Source: Phoronis australis (Eukaryota > Phoronida > Phoronidae). Taken from it: DNA of 64,000 nucleotides. A model generated the notes under the pieces. The model did not search any database. It was not told the origin of the DNA and was given only the letters and a program-made list of their open reading frames with translations. The stretch is from NCBI GenBank assembly GCA_002633005.1, contig NMRA01000066.1, forward strand, positions 62,269 to 126,268. The letters are read 5' to 3'. Made by a program: the position numbers and the translations under genes. Numbering within the stretch: position 1 is the first letter of the stretch; the number at the start of each line of letters is the position of its first letter. Below are positions 27,225 through 39,411 of this stretch, one piece after another.

Positions 27225-27725
27225 GTCCCAGCAGGCCTTTATCCAGGATTTTGAAAATAGGGTGTACAAAATGGGGTTCGCAATATTCCAGGGCGTCCAT
27301 GATTCCGACGCGTAACCCCCCACCCCCAGCAATACTCCCAAACACACAGATTTTTTTACAAAAAATGCTTAGATCAAGGTTTTTACATCTTAGTTTATAA
27401 AACAGCCTTCTATGGTGAGCATTTTTACTAAAAAAAACTGTGTAGACCAAGACTTTTAGAATGCTGTCAATCAAGTGTCAAAATAGCAACAATGAATATA
27501 CTTTGTATATTCATTACTTTGTATATTCATATATATATTTCTGCCTGCTTTGAAAAAAGAGCCCCCACTTTGAGCCTTCAGAGGCCTCCTAATATTCATT
27601 ACAATGTGACTCCAAACTTGAAAGGTTTCTACTGACATTGGGCATCCAAATGATACATTGGGCGTCCTTGCCAGGGCGTCCAGATTAGTGCCAGGACGTA
27701 CACGGCATAAAGGCCTGTGTCCAAG
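27225..27725. mobile_element. Possible TIR repeat with AGGCCTTTAT ends
   Basis: Left CAGGCCTTTATCCAGGATTT and right GGCATAAAGGCCTGTGTCC are inverted. The interior repeats GGGCGTCC several times (27293, 27660, 27675). Frames at 27148-27474 are internal to it. Confidence 0.5.
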
Positions 27726-27936
27726 AGTTTAAAGATTCTGTTTTACATTGACATTTTTCTTACTCCTATATGATCTTGAAAGAAGTGTGCCAACCTTAGA
27801 TATTTTAAAGTGCATACAAAATTAGGTTAAGTGTAAAACATGACAGTTAAGTGTTCCACCACATTGCCATAAATTGACTGAAAACAAATAACTTGTCAGA
27901 TCACAGCCTATACTGGTAGTGTAGCTAGGAGTATTG

Positions 27937-28032
27937 GGCAATAGTCACTTGAGAACCAGTTGCACCTGGTGTCCCGTTATTCTGTGGAGAAAACTGGGTT
28001 TTCAAAATGTGAGACCCCTGTGACTAATATCC
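27937..28032. mobile_element. Foldback MITE, diverged copy
   Basis: Contains GAGAACCAGTTG and the reverse-oriented core CCCGTTATTCTGTGGAGAAA then ACTGGGTTTTCA. The outer arms (GGCAATAGTCAC / GTGACTAATATCC) are weakly inverted. Confidence 0.65.
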
Positions 28033-29559
28033 TTACTGTCATTACTGTCACCTGAGATGGAAGAGAAGTGTGTCCGTCTGCTCCCAGTCCCACCATGACA
28101 CCATCTACACCATACTTGACACTCATCCATCTGAGTTTTCAAACTTGGTGTCACATCTGCTGAACTATTAAAAGTATTCTAGACCTAATAGAATAGTATC
28201 ATTGCTTCTAATCTATCGCATTTTTTAAATTGAAGCGTTATCTTGTGGTTGTCTATATCGTCAAAAAGAAGACGCCTGATGTCGGCTGAAATGGGTCAAG
28301 ATCTGTAGAACCTTTTTCTCCCAGCATCACTTAATTATTGACTGACGTATCGCTGGATTCGTTCATAGGTATCTGATGTCCGTTAGGCACTCATGCCAGG
28401 GAGAAAGTAATGGATGAGATGTGGGCTATGAAATGCTCCAACTATTTTTGTTCATCCTGAGCCCGCTTTGAGCCACACAAACGTCCATAGCTGGAAAGTT
28501 CCATCTGATTGGAAATGTCCAGCAGTAAGACTGGTGTGGCCCTGAGCTCATTTTACATTTGGAATTCCTCTGGAATGTGTGAACTCCTATAGCATGTCTT
28601 AGTTGTATTTATGGTAGATGTCTGTAAACAGTGTCATGTTGGATACTGACTTATGTGTTGTCTCCAGGTATTATTGGGATAGCTCTGAGAAGATGTCTGC
28701 AATAAGGTTGTGCAGAGTGCAATTTTTTTGTATTCTGTTGTCTCAATACAAACATATTTGATTATGGGTCTGTCAATTTTTATTAACGCCATTGGTCGAA
28801 CATCTGAGGTCAAATATACTTATTATTGCTGCTGTATCTTTTTGTATTAATCGCAATGACTTGAAAATCTCCCTGTTCCAATTTCGACAAGACTGCTGCT
28901 CAAATGTTATCCTGCAAACATGCCTGTTGAATCTTGTCCACAATTGTATCTACTGTTAATACACGTGTCCTTGACCAACTTTTTGGTCATATGACAAAGT
29001 TTTACCACTTTAAGAAACGTGTCATGAAGAAGTAAAATTTCATTTCCCCATTTTGTGTAAAACAAAGAAAGAATAATAAATTGTGTAGTGTTGCTAAAAA
29101 TCAGATCTTTTGAAAAATGTGGTTGAAACTTTTATAGGTGAAAAAAAGGCAATTTGGACAATTTCTTTTTCTGAAATTGACAAGGTTTCACTGTACTTGC
29201 TCAATTATTTTTGTCTGCGACATCACCGGTCGGGGCTTTCGGAATGGCAGCACCCAAGGACTGGAATGATATCCTAGGCAGTGGTCAAGATGCTTCCTTG
29301 GCAAACCTGTTGACGAGATGACTTACCTGGCCCACCTGTTTTACAGCTCCTTTTCAAGTTTTAATGCGAATGCCCTTTTTACAGTGGATGCATGATCTAA
29401 ACTTTTAAGCTGCTATAAACCCATGTTGCATCTGAAGAACCAACTTACTTGGATCATGTACTGCTGTGAAATTGATCTGATCTTGTTTCAAACTCTGGTA
29501 AGTAGTGATTTTTGAGCGTGGACAAAACTAGGAGTGCATTCTGAGATCATACTTCAGGC

Positions 29560-29705
29560 ATAAAATGAGCCGTTATTACAAGCCAACTTGTAGAGCCTAG
29601 TCTCAAGCATTAATTACCAACTGTCGGTTGTTTCCTAGCTCTGAAATCTCCCGTGTAATTAGTCTTAGGAAGAAATTGAGACCAGTTTCATAATGTTAAG
29701 TTGTC
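29560..29705. repeat. GAGACC-type dispersed repeat, copy
   Basis: TTACAAGCCAACTTGTAGAG, TAATTACCAACTGTCGGTTG and GAAATTGAGACCAGTTTCAT AAT. Related copies, diverged, lie near 37585-37790, 47140-47395, 50690-50825, 62085-62320 and 63115-63345. Each has GAGACCAA or its complement near an end and an inner ACAAGCCAACTTATAGA-like segment. Confidence 0.6.
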
Positions 29706-30879
29706 TAAATCAAAAATTAATTTTTGCAGCTGAAGGTGAGTCCATGACTGTTGCAGCTTTTATTGTAAATACGGTAATGAATGATGCCACAATTCATTTT
29801 ATAACTTCCTTCGTAACGCCAAAGAATAGTGTGTTTGCCAATTAATTAGAAGCACAATTAAGGGAAATCACAGCGATTGGGTTTCATAAGGAATTACAAA
29901 AGTCGTCGCCAATTAGGCCAGTGTAAAAAACAATTGAGATCTTCTTAATGAAAACTCATCCTTTAGCTATCAATAATCATTTGTCTCTCTGTTAGGTATT
30001 GAATCTGTACCACGGACAGTCATTTGTCAGGCTTGCGGAAAGGTCTCGAACCTAATCGATTGATCCCCAACCTGGCTGAGACCCGAGCCTATCTGTGTCT
30101 GCCTGTACAGTCTGTATGATGTTGAATCTCGTCGGTTGATGTTGAACTTGGTTGGGCATGTATTGATCTCTGAACAAACTGCTCTCAGTTGCCTTGATAT
30201 CTCAGATGGTGTGATCGCTGACTGGGAGTGTAACTATACTACTTAGTGGACTTGCACGCTGCCATCAGCTGCTTATGATGTCAATGACCGCGTTTTCACG
30301 ATTAGAAATGGACGTTGGCGCCATAAATTTTTCTACATTGTCTGTGCTATTTGGTTCTGCCATTTTGTAGCTTTATACATATTTTGGTGAATGTTTGTCT
30401 TTCTCCTGTACTGTGAGTACAGTTGGGTACTAGGTGTATTGAATACCGAAAAGAAAAGTAATTTGAAAAGCGAATACATTTTTGTTATATTTTCATATTA
30501 TGACGTTCCATAATAATCGTATGCTTTTCTTGTTCAATAAAACACAAAATTTGACTCATAAAGGATGTACGAGTACAACCTGGGTCACAGAAAAAAATGT
30601 CGGCAGACAACTGAAAGTTTACCGTATTAGGAATGACATACTCATTTATACTCATTTTTGTATTGTTACTAACAGTTTAGAATCCAAAACAGACTTAAAT
30701 ATTATAGTTAACAAATCCTCAGTAATTGTTGACAGCCAGCTAGCTGTATACGATTCAATGTCATTCAATCTATATTCAGCCTTGTAGCAGGGCTATGGTA
30801 CTATGCTGTTGAAATGTCACGTTCAGGTTTGTAACTTTGGTTTAGTGACGTTATTTGGTCTTGGACCAAACGCGTATTG

Positions 30880-31240
30880 GTATCAGGTTGGGCGTATTGG
30901 TATCAGGTTGGGCGTGTCTGTGGTAGTGGTGATGTTGAAATACTGGTAACCAACCCAGGCCCTAATTGAGCTATCGCCAGGCTTTTGATTGATGGCTGAC
31001 CAATCAGAACTCAACATTCTTGACACACATTCCTCTGCGTTTCCAAGCCGCCATTTTACCCGACTTACATGGGGATGGAGCTTGCCAATGATCACCAGGA
31101 TTTTGACCAATGTCTTAACTGACCAATCAGAACGCAACATTCTTAACCCCCCTTTGCCTGCGTATCCAAGCCACCATTTTACCCATCAAACAACATGTTG
31201 TCAGTGACTGTTCACAAGGGGGCGGAGCTTGCAATAGGTC
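30880..31240 (+). repeat. Dispersed repeat containing CCAATCAGAAC units
   Basis: Two tandem versions of ACCAATCAGAACKCAACATT CTT, CTGCGTWTCCAAGCC and CCATTTTACCC. It ends GGGGGCGGAGCTTGCAATAG GTCAAT. A 20-bp direct repeat GCGTATTGGTATCAGGTTGG precedes it. Confidence 0.7.
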
Positions 31241-34200
31241 AATCATGAGTTGACAATGAAAGGGAGGTGCAAATTCCACTATTGTGCTAGTAAAGCTAAT
31301 GTACCATTAGATAACAACCTGCTTTGTGGCTGACTGTTCAAGTTGAGTCATTTGTATTGCATTTGCCTGTAGGTAAACAAAGAATGAAGGCAAAATGGAC
31401 TGGGTTCAGTGACAAGTTTACAATTTTTTCAAGTGGAAGGGGATGGAAGGGATGGCCATGCCATCACCATAGAAGGTGTTTATGGGAAGTACCAAATTCC
31501 TAAGTGTGCCTTGTCTGGTTAAATTTCTCAAGCCTTGAAGTTCATTTTATGGACTGGAGGCTCTAAGAAAAGATTGTTTTTGCAGCATAAATCCACAAAA
31601 GCCTTTCGTATTTCATTAGGTTTGTTGGGTAAAGACTGTAGTGGGGATGTTTATTGTTCAAGTTTAATTCTGTATTTCATTGCGTTTGAAACACCTACAA
31701 AAGGTGGTCAAAAAGCCCTCTCTGTAAAGGTTTATTTTCAAGTACCGTAAGCTTCTTACAGATGGCTCCGTTTCGATTCTCTTTGTGAAAGACATGGGCT
31801 TTATCGAGTTGACTCCTAATTTACCAGGCAACGGCAGATTTCTGTCATCCGTCACAAAAGTTGTGTGTTTGTGGGGTAGTGGAATAGACACAGGAAGTAC
31901 CAAAGTGTAGGGATGGGGTCTGTCCAAGGGGGAAGAAAACATCATGGGGTTGCTCGACCTGTTGAAGTTTGATGTTCCTTACGGACGTTTGTGATTAAAA
32001 TATTTGGTTATCACATATTTTCTGCTCTTGATTTTCTGCGCCTTCGTTGCTCACACCCTCATGTTGAAAAGTCCAATCAATAGATCATAGCATCTTTGTT
32101 GGTAGTCACAGGTTAACGAGGTTTAAAACACTTGTGGGTTGTCAGCATTGTGGAATCCACAGGGGAAACCCCATATTGATTGGTGAGTAATAGGAGTGCT
32201 CTGATAAGGTGCATTCAAGGTAGTCTCTAGTCCTAAGGTAATTAGTGCAAGCTCTTAACCATCCACCATCAATATGGTTAATTGTCCTTTAAACATTACC
32301 ATGCTTTGAAGGTGGGTGTTGCACTTCTCGATGCAATTGATGTTGTGTTTTATAAAAGTCCCTGAAGTTATTGTGACCACAAATTGCTAAGTAATTGTGC
32401 TTTTTCTGGATTTTTGTGAAGGACAAATGGCAGGAACAGAACTGAATTTGAATTATTTCCAAATCCAGCTTCCCAAGTCTAGTGATAATTAAAGTTGCTC
32501 AGTCTTCATTTTGTTCTATGTTTTGTTTGGCTTTGAATTGTTTGAAATTGAAAAAAGACAAGATTTTAAACTAATTGTGCTAAGTTTTGAAATTTTTTGA
32601 CAAACACATCGATATCATTGCCATTTGTTTGCCAATCTTTTGTACTTTTCTGATGAAACCTATTAAAATATAGTTTGAAAATGGCTTTGGGAATTTTTGT
32701 ACAAAGATCGAAGATCATGATCATTTCCGCTGAAAGTGACATTATCGTCGAAAAAAAGTGATTTTCTGAAATCAGCCAAGGGCGTTGTTGGCTGCTAATG
32801 AGCTAAATCACACTGGATAAATGATGGATTATTTTAAGCATATTTAACTTGTAAAGTCACCGCCGTGATTTCAGTGAATGTCTGGCAAACGTAAGCAAGA
32901 TTTGGTGATTTGTAATGAAATCAAAAAAACAATGGATTTTGTTGGTTGATTCAACATTAATAAGTCAAAAAGTCTTCCAACAATAATCCCAAAATATGTT
33001 TTTTGGTCATAAAAGTGATAACGTCTAATTTAAACTCCTTTTTTGTGAGTTTATTCCTTTGTTTGATTTACTTCCATCCCAATTTTCCCCAAATTTTCAC
33101 CACTCTGTGCCCACCCGTAATTTCCTCAGTCGCAACTTTTAGTTCCGTTAACCGCCACTGCTCATTTTACCTCCCCTTGCCTGCAATTCTCCAGCGATTT
33201 GGGACAGAGAAAAATTAAGGTCGGATCTCTCGTACCAAAATTATAGAAATAGGCAATATTGATATCAGTAGTTCCAATCTTCAGAATCAAGAAAATGCAA
33301 TTTCAGCTGGAATTTTGTTGTCCCAAATTTTAGAGACTGGCCCAAATGTTAGAAATTGTCCCAAACTGGTGAATTTCTACCGTAATCAGAAGATGCAGTT
33401 CAGGTGTGATGTCGACTTTTCAAAAGTTATGCTTTGGGTGTCCATACTTATCACCCACGACTTGTTTGATGAAATAGCTTGGCCATTTATCTGGAATACA
33501 GTATATTACACTCCATAACTTCCTCTGGTTGAATATAAGATTTCCACCATTTGCCATCAATCTTTGTTCTGCCAAGCCAATAGTTTTGTACAGTAACACA
33601 AGCTACTATGCGTACACCAGTGCACCAACTAATCGGATAGGATGGAGAGATATCCCTGGCATTGAATGGTTCACTGCTTGTCCAACTGGCCTAAGAGCGC
33701 CAGTCATGTTGAAAACTTGGTCAATGCATTTTCTTACCTCACGAATGAGGAAACTGCTATTTGGGACAAGAATATTATATCCAGCGCGTAAAAGTTGTGT
33801 TCCTCTGAAGAAGGCAAGGGTAGGCTGGTAAATATCTGCCATTATGTAGAGCATGATGTACATGTAAGACATTGCCCCTTTGTTCTTTGAATCGACATTG
33901 TTGTGAATGCCAACACTTTCTCAGAATGATGTTTGATGAAAATTACACTACAGTCAGTCCTGTCAGCAGCAAGCATCACTCTGCTGCTGCTTATCATCTA
34001 TGAACAAAACGAGACGTTTGTCCCCCTTATTGTGTCTTAAATGGTTATATTATACTGTATCTGTCACAGTTTCTCAGAAAAAATCTTTTCTAAGCCTGAT
34101 TATGATCCCTTGTTGAATGTCGGAGGTGAAATGTCCAGAGTGCTGGTTTTGTCCGTGTAATAAGTTCTCAGAGTTAATCCAGCGAGGTCGCCCACACAAA

Positions 34201-34357
34201 TTACTAGATAATCAGTGCACTTGAGAGTTGTGATGGTCTGCTCACACTCAGCTGAGGAGAACTGATGAGAAGGTGAAGGTTAAGGTCATTTGATCCTTTT
34301 TGTTACAATGAGGGAAATCTGTCTCAACATGGAGGCATTTTTATTACACACACCACC
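31241..34357. other. No gene recognised
   Basis: Mostly AT-rich non-coding sequence. 33600-33830 is open on both strands and less AT-rich than its surroundings but matches nothing I know. Confidence 0.5.
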
Positions 34358-34700
34358 AAGTAAGGATTATATACATTAACTCAGTATGGAAAAGTAAGGA
34401 TTATATACATTAACTCAGTATGGAAAAGTAAGGATTATATACATTAACTCAGTATGGAAAAGTAAAGATTATATACATTAACTCAGTATGGAAAAGTAAG
34501 GATTATATACATTAACTCATTATGGAAAAGTAAGGATTATATACATTAACTCAGTATGGAAAAGTAAGGATTATATACATTAACTCAGTATGGAAAAGTA
34601 AGGATTATATACATTAACTCAGTATGGAAAAGTAAGGATTATATACATTAACTCAGTATGGAAAAGTAAGGATTATATACATTAACTCAGTATGGAAAAG
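34358..34700. repeat. 34-bp tandem repeat, ten copies
   Basis: Units of AAGTAAGGATTATATACATT then AACTCAGTATGGAA, spaced exactly 34 bp (34360, 34394, 34428 and on). Only two single-base variants are seen, so the array is young. Confidence 0.97.
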
Positions 34701-35589
34701 ATAAACGACCAGTGACCAAACGAATTAAGCCAGAAAAAAAACATTTGAAACAGATCACGTTATTTTGGAAGTATTAGCCTGTACTTTTTATTGCTAATTA
34801 TGAATGTTTAAGGACATCTAAGGTTGGTAAAATTCTAGATATAATGCCCGAGATAGCCATTCACTCCATCTGTTATTTTCACCTGATGGCTTTTAATAAT
34901 TCAGTAGTTCAGTTATTTCTTCTCTTATTTCGCACAAAACAATCGCCAATATTGTGTTATTTTGATTTTCCTCAAATCAATGACCATGCTGCAAATGTCG
35001 CAAACTTAGGATATGTTGCTTTGCATACACATAGTACAAACCAAGCTAAAATTGACTTAAGATTCTCGATCTTTATTTTTATTAAAAAAGTTGACAAGAA
35101 AGTAGATTTCATCTCTCTGCCATATTGTGTGCTGTAAAGGTGAAGAATTCCCGTATTCGCGGGGTATTTGGAGTTTTCGCTCCGAGCCACTCGATGTTTC
35201 CTACAGGTAGGGACCTGGTTGAGGTTTTGATTGTGAACATTTAGACTTGCTTGATGGCGGGATAGTCACTAGGTGGTGTTGAGGAAGGGAGAGCTGTCTT
35301 ATTTATTATCTGTGTGTTCAGTAGTTGAGTCTATGTTGGACCTTGTCTGTAAGTCTGTGTACTTAGCCCAGTAAGGAAAAAGGACAAGTTTTAACCTAGT
35401 AAAAGTACACATTTTCTGAAAATGATTTTCGATTTTTTACCAATTTGACAATAATTGAGTCACGTGACCATGCCTTTTGTAACATTTAGGAAAAAAGGTA
35501 CATTGATTGCCTAACAGTGATATGAATAACACAACCAAATTTTGTTAAATCTAAATGTTCTAGATGAAATCACGAAAAAAATTGTTACA

Positions 35590-35830
35590 GTTTTCGAAAT
35601 TATCTTTTTGTTTTCATTTTATACATAAATAAGTCTTATTTATGATAGCCCCTGTGAAAAAGTGGAAATTTTTGAAAACAATTCTTAACAGCGTGTGGAG
35701 AAAAATACATAAACTCTGTTGTCTGAAAGTTTCATATGAGTCCAATGAGCCGTTTTTTAGATATGGTGTTCCAAAGTTTGCCAAATTTGGCCATTTTTCG
35801 AAGATCCTACATAACCAGGTCAAAACTGAC
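35590..35830 (-). repeat. Dispersed ~250-bp repeat, copy 3 (inverted)
   Basis: TTTATGATAGCCCCTGTG and CCAAAGTTTGCCAAATTTGG are the reverse complement of segments in the other two copies. Overlapping frames on both strands here come from the repeat. A fragment (AGAGGGGCTATCTAAAAG) is also at 38998. Confidence 0.75.
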
Positions 35831-38800
35831 TGCTTGAATGCATGCATTAACCCTATGGACTGTTGTGTCCCTAGTGTCGCCAAGTGAACTATGAGCTACT
35901 TGGCTTTCTTAGGTGTCTCCAAGTTTTGTGCAGTTCAAGTGTCTTCGCATTTGCGATTGCCTTTGAAGATTGCACACATTGCGATGTCAAGGTCACCACA
36001 TTGTTCTCAGGTATCAAAAATGTGTCATCGCATGATGAAGTCTTTGGTTTCCCCGTCTTGTTTAGTCTCTTCATTCCATGTCATCTGTTTTTGCTATTCG
36101 GGGAAATTCGTTTATTGAAGTGCTTTAGGAATTACATGCCTTCTTGTGTCAAAATGTAGAAAAAATATACCCAGCTCATCAATGGCATTTTAGAATTGAC
36201 CATTTGTGAGTTGAGGTGTCCTCCAGTGTTAGTGAATGGAACTGGCACTGGGGATGTTACTATTCACAAAGACAGGTGGAATTTGCTAATTAGCCTTCCA
36301 AGAATGTCTGTTTAATCACCACGTGAACTAATTCTGCTTGAAAGAGCATATACGACTGCATTCCTGCTAGTAGTTTGTGAAATTTCAACCCTTTAAACTT
36401 TAACCTTGTTGTGAATACCCGCTGATTCACAGGAAATGCTGCTTCGTTGTTGTTGTTGTTATTCGTGTCTTTCCTGCTCCTGATTGAAACACCTGGTAAA
36501 AAACTGCTCCTGTGTCTGTGAGTGACATAATTGAGTTAATCAATATTTGTATCTGTGGCGATGATTAGAATGTCGTCTGCTGATGAAGTTTGCCATTGCT
36601 GTTGGGTAACGCAAGAATCTTGCGGCAATATAAGTCTTCTATTTTTCCTGCATGCCAGTGTGTGTACATGGTAGTTTGGGAGCAACAAATAATCATGGCT
36701 GGCCGATATTGCTCTGTTTGCCCAGAAGAGATTTCTCTTCTAAGTCCCAAGTCACGCAGCTTGCAGATGGTCAGGTGTTCGATCAGCGGTCGGGCCTTTT
36801 GACTCGTACGTAAGGATCAGGTTACATAATGTGACCATGAGACTTTATCTGCTTACTACGCTTAATTTTTTTTTGTTTCACCACCTATGCTCAATCCATA
36901 GATGCAATATCCTTATTTGTCATGATATTGGGTAGGCAGACCATTTTGTTTCTCTAGTCTTTAATGGGGAGATGTAGAAGCAGATGCTAGGTGCAGGTCT
37001 GATGTCACTCTTGTTCTTTGAGATGCATTTGTTATCGTGTCTAATAAAAATGTCGTTACCAAATTGTAGACAAATTATAAATGTTGGGGTTGTAGATACA
37101 GCATGGTGTTCCAGTTAAAGCTCCATTTCTCCTCGTTTAACCATCACTTTAAACATTCAAGTTCTTAATTGAAGAGTCAAAACCAACAGCTGATATGGCC
37201 ATGTAGTCATTGTTGTCTCTTGTGACTGACCTATTTTTGATTGGATGTCGCTGCGCGCCATTTGTGAATTTCAGTGTTGCCAGCCCCAATAAAATGCATG
37301 TTTTCTGACGCGTGTAATGTCCTGTAGACAGTTCTCATGTTCTCCAAGGTAACAAAAAAGAAGTCCTATCATGGTTAGAAATTTTTTTAGACCAATTTTA
37401 TAACATAAACCGCCTAATTCGATATTTGTTTTTTTGCCAGCTAAAGGCGAAATGCAGCTTAAACAACATCTGTCAGTGTTGACATGCTTCCAGCCAAATC
37501 GTTATTTCGTTATTCACAGGCTTAAATTTGCTGTTATGTCACGTCAAACTCATTTGCCATCAAAAAATTACGTTTGGCTCAGGCCGCTTGCCATTATGAA
37601 GTTGGTCTCAAATTGTCCTTTATTCAAATTAAAGGCAAGTTTCTGGTAACTGAAAGAACCATCAGTGTGTTATTGGCTGAGGCAGGTTCAAGAAATTGGC
37701 TCGTCAAAGCGGGTTATTTTATGTGCTGAGCATGGCCTCAATCTGTCAGTTATGACTAAGGAACCAACTTAGACCAACTTCACAGCAGTAAGTGTTCTCA
37801 ATCAGGAGTTTGTGTTTTTGATGGAAGGTGGGAGGGTACGTTTGTGTCAGCTTCATAGTTGCACACCTGAAGAAAGGAGATTGTTTCGACATGACTCTGT
37901 ATCAAACTGTCATACAAAAAATTTCGTCAAACGCAGCCTAATAAATGAACAAACCTGGCTGCATGAGAAGAAAGAGGCGGTCTGGCAGTCTGTGTTTACG
38001 AATTACTGGCACTCACCCACATGTAAACACTGATTCTGGGTTTTTTTGCTCATAAATCGCTTTCATGTTGACATGCAAAACAGTTAATTGGAGTTAGCAA
38101 CAGAACTTGGCCCAGTATCCATAGTTTCAACCGCGTGACTGTCTGCACAGGAAAGGCAGACTGTGTAGGGAAAAGCAGCTGTGTGTGGTGCTAATCATAC
38201 TAAGTAATCTGATGTGGTAAAATCTCCAGTCTAGGACACAATGTGGCCCACTAACACAATTTGATTTCATCATTTGTTCCATGCTACTTATGTAGCACCA
38301 AATTGAATGCATTTCCATGGTCAAGTTTTGTACCACAGCTATCATCAAAGTTTTGAAAAACTGTGGCCGTTCACAACTCTGCTAGTGCTAGATGACCTTG
38401 AAAAATGAAAAACAAAGGGGGCATTTTGGCAATTAGTTTTGTCCTGAATCTGCGATATTTTACCCTACTGCTCAGGTTTTTGTGATCGAGGGTCTGTTTC
38501 ATGAAAATTCACATATGATGTAAGACAGAAATTTAGTTTTAGGGTCCCTCTTCACCATTGTGGACATGAGGTTTGGCCAAGTAATTACAGCTCATTATAG
38601 CCTAGTCTAGAATTTTTTTGATTGAAATTCTAGCCATTTCTAGCAGTTATGTGTGTATTTCAAGGACTGCCCTTTTGCTCAGGTGAGATATAATTATTTT
38701 TCATAAGTAGTTTGTGAGTTAAGACTAAATTTCTGACTTACCAGTAAGTCTAATTTAAGTGGCTTTTCATGAAACATATCTCTGGGCACATGTTGTATAA

Positions 38801-39027
38801 CGAGGGTGGGACCGTTGCGATTGTCGTTAATTGATGTGATTAAATCTTCCCGCTTTCGGACAGAAATTATGGACATAATTACCCTTTTTCTTATTCAAGA
38901 AGTTCTACTGTTGTGCCTGGCTACAGTTTTTCAAATATTGGTGGGGGGTTACTATTGTATTGTGCAGAGTTGTTTTTAAAATGACCCACTATTGTAAGAG
39001 GGGCTATCTAAAAGTAGGACTTTTTAG

Positions 39028-39411
39028 TTAAGTTGCCTTCTTTTTTGCTAAATTACCAAAAAGACATGGTCACGTTACCCAATCATTGACAGATTTGTAC
39101 AAAGTCAAAATTCTGCAGTCTGACTTTGTTCAGAAAATGTGAGAATTAAACTGTAGTTTTCTGTACATATTTGGCTGAATGCAAAAACTAGCAAAATGTG
39201 ATTTATGAACAATTTTAGTTTAAGTTGCCTTCTTTTTTGCTAAATTACCAAAAAGACATGGTCACGTTACCCAATCATTGACAGATTTGTACAAAGTCAA
39301 AATTCTGTAGTCTGACTTTGTTCAGAAAATGGGAGAATTAAACTGTAGTTTTCTGTACATATTTGGCTGAATGCAAAAACTAGCAAAATGTGATTTATGA
39401 ACAATTTTACT
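39028..39411. repeat. 192-bp tandem duplication
   Basis: Two head-to-tail copies starting TAAGTTGCCTTCTTTTTTGC at 39029 and 39221. They differ at about two positions (CTGCAG/CTGTAG, TGTGAG/TGGGAG). Confidence 0.95.

Larger units (their letters stand above)
24143..30879. other. No gene recognised
   Basis: Beyond the listed repeats at 27.2-28.0 and 29.6 kb I see no exon. A degenerate ~21-bp periodicity is faintly visible at 26200-26400. Confidence 0.55.
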
